A stretch of 64,000 nt of DNA from Lojkania enalia (Eukaryota > Ascomycota > Dothideomycetes > Pleosporales): assembly GCA_010094045.1 (NCBI GenBank), contig ML986695.1, positions 62,001 through 126,000 on the forward strand, given 5' to 3'. Both the position numbers and the translations under genes were made by a program. The notes beneath the pieces are model-generated. The model ran no database searches and was not told the origin of the DNA. It was given only the letters and a program-made list of their open reading frames with translations. Of this stretch, positions 1-10,192 are shown piece by piece; within the stretch, counting starts at the first letter, position 1; each line of letters starts with the position of its first letter.

Positions 1-21
1 ATAAACTAATTTTCATATCAG

Positions 22-643
22 GTCTTCATGCTAAACCTCTCCGCACCATTCATCCCGCAATTTTTCAAAGATCCGCTGGACCAGACACTGCCTTATTGCG
101 ACTACGTTATCGCCAATGAAACCGAGGCCACCGCATATGCAGAGTCGCATGGTCTCAATACCAAGGATATCAAAGAGATTGCGAAGCATGTAGCTCTGCT
201 GCCGAAAAAGAACGCGGGGAGACCGAGGACCGTGGTCTTTACGCAGGGCACGGATCCCACGATTACGGCAGTGGCCAAGGACGGGGACGTGGAGACTAGC
301 CAGTGTGCAGTGCATGCCATTGGAAGTGAGATGATTAATGACACGAATGGGGCTGGGTACGTCTTACTTCTACTTTTAATCTTTAAAAAAAAAAAATTTG
401 GATTGTGGCTGGCTTAGTTTAGATGGTTACTGATGAGAGCAGCGATGCATTTGCCGGGGGCTTTGTCGCCGGTATCGTGCAGGGCAAGCCGCTAGAGACA
501 GCGGTCGATATGGGGCAATGGCTGGCCAAACTAAGTATTCAGGAACTCGGGCCGTCGTAAGTCTAGCGTTCATTCTTATATTTGCTATTTGCTGACGAAA
601 GTACAGGTACCCGTTCCCGAAACAGACATACACTCACAGCTAA
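22..643 (+). CDS. ado1: Adenosine kinase, C-terminal part (5' end outside window)
   Basis: Phosphorylates adenosine to AMP with ATP (purine salvage and methyl-cycle clean-up), in the cytosol. Exons read as 22-356, 443-556 and 607-643. The window opens inside an intron whose acceptor CAG lies at 19-21. The joined reading frame contains the PfkB/ribokinase signature DTNGAGDAFAGGF, split by the second intron, whose GAGD supplies the catalytic aspartate. It ends in PFPKQTYTHS. The stretch YCDYVIANETEA is the usual substrate-lid/ATP-domain segment of fungal adenosine kinases. The first intron in the window (357-442) carries a 12-nt A tract at 385-396. The frame is intact. The N-terminal half lies upstream and cannot be judged. 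Confidence 0.93.
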
Positions 644-994
644 ATGATGGATGCATAATGACGGGGGGATTTTCAACAATCTAGCCGGCATGACTGGGAC
701 ATGGGGGCGTGCCCGGCGACTGATGCTTGAGCATCGGATACCAGCATCGGGGGCGTTTTTTGGAAACGGAAAAAGGTATGCAGCCCTTCAACAAGGGTGA
801 TTTTGGCACGGGAAATAGGATTCGAAAGAGAAATGAGGACCTAGAACGGACAAGTGCTTCGTTTCTTCATGCTTGATGATCGTATATTATGATGTCGTGA
901 TGTATGCATGTGATGCTTTTGCGTATCCCACCCACCTTTCCATCAGCTTGACCAAAATCGGGACTATCCCATACCTAAAATTGTCGTCAATGCC
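644..994. other. Convergent 3' intergenic region
   Basis: Lies between the convergent adenosine kinase and zinc-finger genes. I see no gene, only 3' flanks of both. Confidence 0.6.
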
Positions 995-2132
995 CTATGA
1001 TGCAGCATTTACACCTCCCCTTCCTCTCCCTTTCTTCAACTGAACGCTATGCGGCACGAATTGCAGAGCGGACATGCTAGACGTCAGACTCTCCATCGGA
1101 TCTCCTATAGTAGGAGCTTTCGCTACAGACGCTGTTGGGTCGCTGGCCGTCAAATCTGATGATGCGGCTCCTCGTCCTCCCTTCCGCCCCCTGCCTCGCA
1201 CTGCACCGAGTCTGTGACCGAATCCGCCGCGACCTCGCAGGACGACTGGGGCGCGGAGATGCGGCGGTAGGCTATTAGTAGACTGCTTCTCCTCCCCTTC
1301 CTCCTCGTCCTCGTCCCCAACAATCTCCATAGCCTCACTGCCTCCCGCCGCAGCACCATTCACCGAGTCCACCGTCCCCGCCCTCCTCCTCCCGTTCCCG
1401 TTCCCGTCCCCGTTTGACGTGGAAGTCAGAGTGCTGGAGCGGTGACGGTGCAGTGGAGGACGTAGCATGCTAGTCCGGCGGTCGATGCCGTCGTTCACAA
1501 TGAAGAAGTCGTAATTGCGGGGGAAGAGATGCTTGTCGATGCAGTGGAGGCGGCGCTTTTGAGGGGTGCTACAGAGGCGGTCGCAGGGGGGGTGGAGGCA
1601 TGCGTACTAGGTTGTACTTAGTGGGCGGTTGGTACGGGAAACAAAAATGTAAACTATAACGGATGATTGAAAAAAGATATGGACCAAAAAAAATTACGAG
1701 AAGTGTTTTACACCAAAAAAAAAAAAAAATTAAGGAAAAATTGTATATATACTTATATATATATATATATATATATTTTTTTCAAAAAGTTCAAATACCT
1801 ACCGTCTTCTCCCCTCTATCCCTCTTCGCAGCATTGATGGGATCGTGGTTCTCGGCGATGTGCAGGTGGAGGAAGTGCTCGGAGGGGAAATTCTTGGAGC
1901 ACTCCTGACAACGGTTCATGTGCGTTTTCTGGTAGTGGACATCATATTCGTCAAACGAGGCAAAGGCAAGCGGCTGGTGCGGCGGCAGGGAGCATTTCAT
2001 GACGGGCGGATGGTTTGATATTGCGGTCTCGTGATCCAGATGGACGATCTTGACCTCCGAAGACGCCTCTCTACTAAAGGGCGAGCCTGGGTCTTCTGAA
2101 GGGGACACAGAGTCTTGATGTGAGCGCTTCAT
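995..2132 (-). CDS. C2H2 zinc-finger protein, ZNF511-like
   Basis: Two exons, complement 1803-2132 and 995-1606, give 313 aa. The join is phase 0 (donor GTAGGT, acceptor CTAG) and links ...RDRGEKT to YACLHPPC. The N-terminal half holds the start of a zinc-binding unit at MKC (about residue 47), then a classical finger, CQECSKNFPSEHFLHLHIAENH (residues ~75-96, C-x2-C...H-x4-H). A further finger across the splice runs from YACLHPPC to HCIDKHLFPRNYDFF. This spacing and the RNYDFF tail match the ZNF511 family. The C-terminal part is low complexity with RGRGG and acidic tracts. The intron (1607-1802) contains a 15-nt A tract and a long TA repeat. The molecular role is unknown; nucleic-acid binding is inferred. 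It is transcribed away from the EST1-like gene. Confidence 0.82.
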
Positions 2133-2801
2133 TTCTATGACGGGCTGTCTATACGGGAGGTGGTTTGCGGTTGGAATAGTGGTTTGGTGGGATGAGAGAA
2201 TGAGGTACCTTTGACCGGTGAGCCGGATTGCTGCTCAACAAGGCTCCTTTGGAGGGTAGAGAAGAGACTGGTTTCACCGGCGCCTGTGGCCGGCGCAAAC
2301 TAGATTGGCAGGCAAAATTGGAGAGAGGCTGGCTGCGGGCGAATATCATCGACGATGCACGCTGTGGTGGGCGCCAAGGAGAACCGGGCGTGGAGTGCTG
2401 GGGCTGGGATGGGCTCCGCTGGTGGTTCGCGCCCGCCAACGACCAGCGAACCCTCGTGCTCGCCAAGGCTGAAGCCCAAGTCCCAGGCCTGGCACTCCCG
2501 AACTTTGCCCTCCCGCCCTCACGTCCTTTTGGCGACACTTCCTCTTCCCTTCCTCCATCACCACTCCTCCCTCCCGCCGCATTGTGCGAGACAGCGCCCC
2601 GGCCGCTGCTTGCCCAGCTGCACGCCACGATAAACCGACCACCCGTCCCCAGCTCGCGATTGTCCGTCTCGTTGGGCAAACAAATCAACCTCCATGGAGC
2701 ACGCCAGCCACAGCGACAGCCCACGCCTCTACGCCTTCATCTGACCTGCCGGCTGACCGTGGGGCCACACATGAGAGTCGCCGTCCGCCCGCATTCCAGG
2801 C
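2133..2801. promoter_or_regulatory. Divergent intergenic/promoter region
   Basis: Separates the start codons of the zinc-finger gene (-) and the EST1-like gene (+), so it should hold both promoters and 5' leaders. It is GC-rich and pyrimidine-rich, which leaves long chance ORFs open on both strands. I see no clear TATA box. Confidence 0.5.
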
Positions 2802-5645
2802 ATGGCCGCGAACACTGAGCTTCTGTCCAGGTGCGCATCTCCGCCGCCGCTCCCCGCCGCCGACGCTGCTAACTTTTCCCCGCAGGCGCGCGCAGTCCAT
2901 CCTCGAGGGCATCAACCGGCTGATCCAGAGCCATGCCCCCGTCGCGGAGCTCTCTGCCGCGCTGCACGAGTAATCACCCCGTCCGCCAAATAATGGAGCC
3001 GCCTGCTTATACCTGACAGATACCGCGCCGCGTGCGAGAACGTGATCTTCGACGACTTCGAACATGCCGCCGCCAACGGCATCGAGACGCAGCTCTGGAA
3101 CATGCACCTGAGGATCAACAACATCTTCCGGAGGGATTACCGTCTGGTGCGTCCCTTCCCACAACTGGCTCGCCGGAAGAGCATGCGTATACTAACGGGT
3201 GAGGGGGCTGCAGTTGCGTCGCAATGCCAAGGACCATGTCGTCGAGACGCGCAAGTTCGCCAAGCACTACCTCGCCTTTATCAAGACGTCCCAGAAGTTC
3301 TACCGCCAGTACATCTTGAACTTGGACTCGCAGTTTGATGGCATCCCCGAGCTGCGGAAGATTGCCCAGAATTGGAAAGATGACGGTAGGTGGTGTCGCA
3401 TCCTACCTAAACCCTGCTCCTCCCACTCATCATGAACTAGCGTCCAGGGCGTCCCTGCGCAAGCGCATCCCCTCCTCAGTGAAGCAGCAGGTCCTACAGT
3501 CCTGCCACCAAACGCTCATTCAGCTCGGTGACCTGTCCCGATACCGCGAGACCGAACTCAATGACAAGAACCGCAATTGGGGACCAGCGATAGGCTACTA
3601 TACTCTCGCCGCGGAGATCAATCCAGACTCTGGGCATCCCCACAACCAATTGGCCGTCATTGCGCGTGAAGACGGAAACCACTTTCGCTCCACCTACCAT
3701 CTTTATCGATCTCTTGCCAGCAAAACGCCGCACCCGCTTGCACAGCAGAATCTTGAGCTCGAGTTTAAGAAAATCGAGTCTGCGTGGGCCAAAGGCGAAC
3801 TAATCAACAGCCACAAATCCCAGGACGGCAACAATGCTGGAAGAGTCCTTGTCGCTTGGTTCATTGTATTGCATAGCAAATGTTACAAGGGCCAAGAGTT
3901 TGCCCAACATGAAGAGTTGGAAAACGAAGTCCTCAGCCACTTGGCAATAGAGCTCAAAGAGCGTTCGTTGGATTCTATCATGCTGAAAATCATCCTAGTC
4001 AACATGGCAGCTGAATATTTTGCAACCGTTCAAATGCGAGGTATGGTATCCAGTTTAAAAAAAATATTTAAAATTTTTTTTTTTTTTTTTGGTTCTGGCT
4101 ATACTAACCTACGCAGCGCTCGAACATCCTGAAACTATATTCCGAACATACTTTTTCTTTTTCCGATTGAATGTCAAGACATTTTTCACCCTGCTCCAAA
4201 TTTTGCAGCCGGAGCTTGAGCGCATATCAGAGGGCGATGACGTTACCCAGAATGATGACCACGTTCCTCATCTTTCTGACAAGATCACGGCAGTTGCTCG
4301 TCGTGTACTCCCCGGACTCCGTCTTTACAGCACGTGGCTTACTCGATATTGGGAAGTCCTCAATGCCAATGTTGCTGACACACTAAACGAAATGGAAGTC
4401 CAAGAGTTGTGGAAGGCATATGCTAGTACCCTCACCCTTCTTGCGACAACCTTTCCCGCAGATCAGCTTCCAAGGGATGATTACTTACTCGATGAGGATA
4501 TCGAATCGATTGGGTTTCAACCGCTGATGGATGCTGACACTATGAAGAGATGGTATGATGGGGACGTCTTGAAACCAAAAGGAACCGATCTAGACCGAAA
4601 CCATCCCAACATCGAAATGCTAATGCGTGTCCGAGAGCTTCTCGTGGATGGCTTGCGCTTGGTGGAGAAATCGGCTGTTCCCCTAGATCTCGATAACCTG
4701 CGATTCATCTACCGCGAGCCCGGAATCCCCTCCGAGCTACTTGCAAGCCCCAATAACCCAGCCAATGGATCCCCCACATTGCCTCCCGAATCAATGGACC
4801 TCCCACTGTTCCCTCAAGAAGCGTCCGTTGCTGATGATCAAAAGTCGTATAGCGTCACGGCGGCCTCCGAATCAGCATCAACAACGTTGGCAAAAGACTC
4901 GGCGATGAATCGAATGGTTGATGATCTCGTCGGTCCCGATGATGGCTTGGATCCCTTACCAGAAGAAGACGAGGACATTCCTCCGACACCACCAGAACAA
5001 ACTTTCGAGGATACTACCCTGGTGGGCAAGGATACATACGGTATCAGCCAGATCAACGTTAATGATTATGTGAATATGGTTCGAAACTATAAGAAGCCAA
5101 CAGCGTCCCCCTCTCCCGCTACCCAGCTACTCGCCACGCCTATGGATAGGGTTGCCTCGTCCTCATCGATCCGGCAGCCCGCCAACCTACCCTCCCTTCC
5201 TGACGGTCAGTTCAACGGGACCTCGATTTGGAATAGGAACTACAGCGGCACACCAGGCCCTTCATCCCCGCTTCTCGGCAGTGGAAATAATGCGCGTGGG
5301 TCGCCATTAGATGCGACATACATTTCCACAGCCTCAGGACATGCCCGCGGTGACTCCACAAATTCTCTCCGCAGCTCCGATTGGACGGTGCCCAGTAGTA
5401 CCCCTTTGCAGCATCCCATCTCCGGTGGCCTTGGCAGTGGTGCAGCATGGGGTAACCGGGGTGGTTCCCACAATGGGTCGGTATATGGCAGCAATGGATA
5501 CAACAGTTATGCCCATGCGCCGAATACCAAAGATATCAGTCTAATGAGCCCATTCCTCTTCGCGAACGGCAGCTCCTGGAACAATGGCTTTGAAAAGGGC
5601 CATAGCTCCTATGGTCGCACGCCGCCAAATGGCCAGGCTGGTTGA
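2802..5645 (+). CDS. EST1/SMG7-family protein (telomerase/NMD factor-like)
   Basis: Six exons: 2802-2830, 2886-2969, 3020-3146, 3214-3385, 3441-4040 and 4117-5645, total 846 aa. Residues ~10-140 form the N-terminal helical 14-3-3-like region. It is followed by the diagnostic EST1 DNA/RNA-binding domain, with LGDLSRYRE, GYYTLAAEINPDSG, HPHNQLAVIA, STYHLYRSLA and NLELEFKKI. This fold is shared by yeast Est1/Ebs1 and metazoan SMG5/6/7, which act in telomerase recruitment or nonsense-mediated decay. Which role applies here cannot be read from sequence. The last third (~residues 560-846) is Ser/Pro/Gly-rich and probably disordered. The fifth intron (4041-4116) contains A8 and T17 runs. The start ATG opens a 29-nt first exon; it was chosen because the spliced frame then runs uninterrupted into the family domain. 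Confidence 0.88.
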
Positions 5646-7364
5646 TTTCAGGATTACTAGCCGCATGAGCTGGTTAGTGGTTTTTGATCAAAGCGACTGT
5701 CAGAGACGGGTTACCGTTACGTGCTTTACTGTCGGACAGGATACACCGACTTATTAGAGTTGGAGAGCCTGTATGTCCTGGACGTCTAGGAGACCGTGGC
5801 ATGGCACATGTTTGGTCGACGAGATGGAGAAAGCATTGTCTGCTGTTTACGAGTGAGAACAAGGGGGGTGTCGCTTGACTTGACTTGTCGTTTAGCGGGG
5901 ACGCGCACCGGATAGATCGAAGATGGGATCTGATTGATTGATTGATGAGTTGAGGGGATGTGGTTTGGGAGGTGTTTTTACAATTTGGCTTACGACCCCT
6001 ATAGTGGGTAGTTTAATGGTATGGCTGATTGATTGGAGGGGAGGTCGATATTTGAATTTATAGCAAATTGCAATGAAATAAGCTTGGTGCTCAAATTTTA
6101 AAAAAGAAATTTTTTTCCTTAGAGGAATGGATGATTTGCTAACGCGTTGTGCTAGGTAGACCAGACGGATCGAGTTAAGGGGCGACAATGTACTATGCGT
6201 GTGCAACGTAGATTTTCCTGTACATGCCGGACAAGTGGTAGGAGTTGTTAGGAGAGGGCATTTGGTGGGGATCGAGAGCATTCTCTTTCTTTGGAGAGTA
6301 AGCTACCTTGATTGAACGACTCAGACCGAAGATGTGAGGCAATGATTATAATATCATGATTTCTCATTAACAATATTCTACCTGGCGCATGATATTTGTT
6401 GGGTTTGAAAATATGTGCATGTGTATGGGTGGGTATTAGTGGAGGGAGATTACTGTGAGCCGAAGCTGGGATTTTTACGCTGGATTTCTTTTTGGGAAGT
6501 GTGGACATGATTATATCGGCGTTGATTTTGGCTACGATGTGGAAGAAATCCTTGCCCTCCAGGTGTTCAAAATTCAATTCGGAAAAATATAAGGGCTATT
6601 GAAAAACCTTTGATCAAGAAGAGAACGTGTGCGCTTCTTTTACAAACAAGGTAACCGGGCAATTAGGCATAATGGGGGATGAGATGATGTTGGAAATCTT
6701 GTGATGTAGTCGAAAAACTACTGAATGTCACGTGAACATCGCATAGTGTTCAGAAGCCTTGGGAAGTAGGCTCCCACTCCAGATTCTATATACAAACAGC
6801 CTGTCAGCTCGAATAGGCAATTAATAGGCGCACTTATTTTTGATCAATGGATGTCAAAGGCCAAATCTGCCTTTGGCGAGAATGGCAATTCAGTTTCAAC
6901 GGTGTGTATGTTTATGAGGCATGCCATATTGTGGTTCCGCCTTCAGATGCCTCGCAGGCTCCAAAAAAGGTATCATCACGCGCATATCCTAGATATCCCC
7001 ATGTTTTATATTGGAAGATGAGCTTTAGAGCCAGTACAAATGGAATACTGTTTCGTTTCCGTCTTCAAGTGAGACTGCGGTTCTAACATTCGGTGCCGCA
7101 GTATGCTTGAGTGTCTAGACTTTAAGTGAGTCGTACAATGAATGTGATGCTATGACCATAATTTGCTCATAAGCCAAGTTTCTTTCGCGATATACATGCA
7201 ATTTAGTCTTCGCCTCTTGAACTCCAACGTCCAATATCTAGTTCAGTGTTCCGAAGCCCACCAACTGTCCACGGAGTGGCTTCGGTGTCGAGAGCCACAG
7301 TTTTACGAAGTCCATTAGTTGATGAAACCAACCTAGGACCATCACTAGCATACTTCTAAGGCTT
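5646..7364. other. Intergenic region, no supported gene
   Basis: Downstream of the EST1-like gene. Short ORFs occur on both strands (for example minus-strand frames at 6248-6577 and 5892-6281, the latter with a CPLLTTPTTCPAC stretch) but none has recognisable domains or a convincing splice model. Confidence 0.5.
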
Positions 7365-7676
7365 ATGGGTGCCTCGATGGCGGCTTCTATTACGGGAGAT
7401 GCTTTGGTTATGAGGAGCTACGAAGAACCAAATGATCTAGCTCACGGCGGGGTTGTCCATTATGACAGACTCGCAGAAACGGATACCAAATGGAGCTTCA
7501 GGGACACAGATCAAGGCTGGATTCCTTGTGGCCAATACCACTCGGCCCCAGACACCAATAAGCCGGACCCATGTATTGAGCAGCCCTTGAACGTTATGCT
7601 TGATGTTGGCAATAAAACCTGCAAGGCAACAGTCACCGACGCAAAGCTCTTCAAAGATCCTCAGCCTTATGTCTAA
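7365..7676 (+). CDS. Hypothetical small protein, possibly decayed secreted protein
   Basis: A 103-aa frame of unknown family. Upstream codons stay open and read ...ITSILLRLMGASMAAS, which resembles a signal peptide whose original ATG is gone or further upstream. The body has three cysteines (IPCGQ, DPCIEQ, KTCKAT). An odd number is unusual for a disulfide-stabilised secreted protein, and this fits partial decay. No homology is recognised. The adjacent gene remnant at 8484 supports a degenerating neighbourhood. Confidence 0.3.
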   Translation: MGASMAASITGDALVMRSYEEPNDLAHGGVVHYDRLAETDTKWSFRDTDQGWIPCGQYHSAPDTNKPDPCIEQPLNVMLDVGNKTCKATVTDAKLFKDPQPYV

Positions 7677-8483
7677 TCGCATCACCTAGGATCGAGAATG
7701 ATTGACTCTTTTTTGTCGGGACCCACAATGAGTGTTGAGAACTTGTTCTGGACAAACCATTTCAAGAAAAATATGCAAATGCTATGGAGAAACTTCTTAT
7801 TACCTATAAGTAGATGAGGAATACACTTGCGAAAGTTAGACTCTAATCCAAGCATGCAGTAAGCCTAATAGTAAGTCATTCAATTACTTATGGCCCTGAC
7901 GCCAAGTTTGAGAGCGTAATCTACAGTATCATCGGCCGCGCTCCCACCGATAAACCCCCGACATTTTCATCAGGCTGTACCTGTCCTTCGCAGTCTAGAG
8001 AATTCATAAACAAATTGATTTGTCCGCCATTGGTAACCAAACGCGGAACAAGGCATGCTCCTTCGAGGACTTCTCGCCCAACCTAATGTTACGGGCCGGG
8101 CTAACGGCGTCGGTACAGAAAATGGGTATCCTTTTTGAGATTATGGGATGTGAAGAGAATTTCGATCCAAACTTCTTAACAGCCTTCATCTCTCATCAGC
8201 ACCCAATCCCTGCAATACTCCGTTTCTTTATCTGATGGACACATGTGAATGAAGTTTGGTCATAGATCTTGTTGAGAAATACCTAATTGTATTAGTCGAG
8301 GATCTTCAGAAGCCCAACGTATTGTATGGCGGGGAGATGAGGTGGACATGCGCAAAATGGTCTATCAAAGCGGTTAGCTCATGGGGTACTCGACATACCT
8401 AAACATTCCGCTTCTATCTTCATTCTTCACGACAGTCGAGTTCCTTATATAATTCGATAATAGTCAGCAACCGGCTCTCCTTT
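7677..8483. other. Intergenic region
   Basis: No gene, RNA or repeat is recognised. A 71-codon frame at 8020-8235 lacks any supporting feature. Confidence 0.5.
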
Positions 8484-9443
8484 ATGGCACCGCTGCAAAG
8501 GAGTGCAGCCAGCTCGGATTCCGATTCCCAAGAAAATGAAGGCTTTTCGGTCAGCTCCAACAGTTCTTCCAGTCCCAGCCGCGGCGATTCGAATGCTGCA
8601 CCAAAGCTTCTTCACCTAGCCAAATCATAGTTTGAAAGCACCCAACCAGGTTCAGCTGGCGCAAATCTTCCTAAGCGTATCAACAGTCCTACCAGAAGAA
8701 CCGCCGCGTTGGATTTGCATCGTGTGGTTTCCCATTCACCAAACTCCAAAAAGGGCAAAGAACCCCTAATACTCGACATTCAAACGGAGAAGTCGAATAT
8801 CAACGTCAACCATAGCAGTTCCCCGAGCACCGCCAACCCAACGTCTACGTCAAGCTCCAAATACACACGATCAACTCACCCATACACGTCTGAACAGTTC
8901 ACCAATCTAGACCATTGCTACAATTAACAGTCACAGTCACTGGCCATAAGCCTTCAAACAGGCCTGATCCACATCCAGTCCAGGATCTCCATTGCCGAAA
9001 GCCAAAGTTCCCTTGAAATAGGCACAATCGATCCATAGTCCGAGGTCCGCCACAAGCTTCAGGACGAGGAGGAAGGAGAAGAAGCCCCTTCGTCCTCATC
9101 CAAGCCGCATCACCCGTCTTTGGCCCCGCTATTTGGCAAGCCATTTGCAAGGCCTCCAAATCCCCCCTGCTACCCAAACTGGAGCTGGCGCAACCCGTTC
9201 AGCAAGGAGTGGAAGTTCGGCGCGAGCCTTAGCCTTAGCAAACTCATCCGCCACTGCTTCGTCCCGCAGCTGAGAAAGCCGGCTAATGGAAGAGAAACTA
9301 GTCCGGAACCTATGCATATTGACGTGTACCTTATTCTTCCCGTCTATGTGCTGACGTTTGCGCGTGTTGTGCATTCGGGCGATCGGCATGGTACTATGTA
9401 TTTCCCACCGCATTGGAAGGACAGGTTTATGGTCCAAGGGTGA
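8484..9443 (+). pseudogene. Nonsense-riddled 320-codon ORF (unknown family)
   Basis: A single reading frame runs from ATG 8484 to TGA 9441-9443 and is interrupted only by TAG at 8628, TAA at 8925 and TAG at 9036. By chance about 15 stops would be expected, so this was a coding gene. No frameshift is needed. The N-terminal two thirds are Ser/Thr-rich (runs such as SSDSDSQ and SSNSSSSPS). The C-terminal part has an ordered look, with PPNPPCYPNWSWRNPFSKEW and MHIDVYLILPVYVLTFARVV. Each stop is one C-to-T change from CAG or CAA, the CpA-to-TpA change favoured by RIP. No GT donor suggests that the stops lie in introns. Function unknown. Confidence 0.65.
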
Positions 9444-10192
9444 ATGTCTATAGTGGAAGGCGTAAGGGGTTTGCGGGACGATTGCATTTTTCAGGGTGGT
9501 TAGCTGAAGGGAAGTAAGTGGCTGTAGATTACTTTTGGGAAGTTTGTGGGACTTCTAGTACTCTGATTGACGTCTTCATAGAAGTTGGGCCAGTAATAAT
9601 ACTAGCTTTTTCCTCTCGACTCTCACTCTAAGAGTATGATATCTTCATAGATATTTCTTTCTCGTCGAGGGATGCTTATCAAATGCTATTTATAGAATGG
9701 TTCGGGGAATACTCTTAACCGACTTTAATTCCTCCCTACATTTGTGTAGTGAGTTTTCACATAGGCTTTGCTCGAGAGTCATTGCTTAGATTCCAGAAGT
9801 CCCGGGAATATTCATAGCCATACGCACAGGAGTAGAGGGGCCGCGAGACTGAGGATCTGAACTTTTTGTTTCCGCATCTGAACAGCTTTTGCTCAGATGA
9901 GTGCATTTATTGTCTCCACTTAATTTCCGTCATGTATGCTTTCCTACTTGAGGTCAAATATAGCCGCTGTTTTACCACTACTTCATGCACCTCATTTGAA
10001 GCACCGATCCGTGAAAATCGAAGCCGTGTCATGGCTGAATACACAAAACTCATGGCAACCCCGAACTCCACCCGATTCCAGGTATCCCGAGCCTAGCATA
10101 CAAAGTCCCTAAAGTTCCACGGCAATGGTAACTTTTCGCCAAACTAGACATATACGAGCTAGTGAAGTGTGTAGAAAATCCAATGATACACA
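9444..10192. other. Intergenic region
   Basis: Between the decayed ORF and the 3' end of rse1. Moderately AT-rich; nothing recognised. Confidence 0.5.

Noticed and set aside
2228..2818. 196-codon ORF upstream of the EST1-like gene
   Set aside because: GC-rich divergent promoter; other frames on both strands are equally open and no domain appears.
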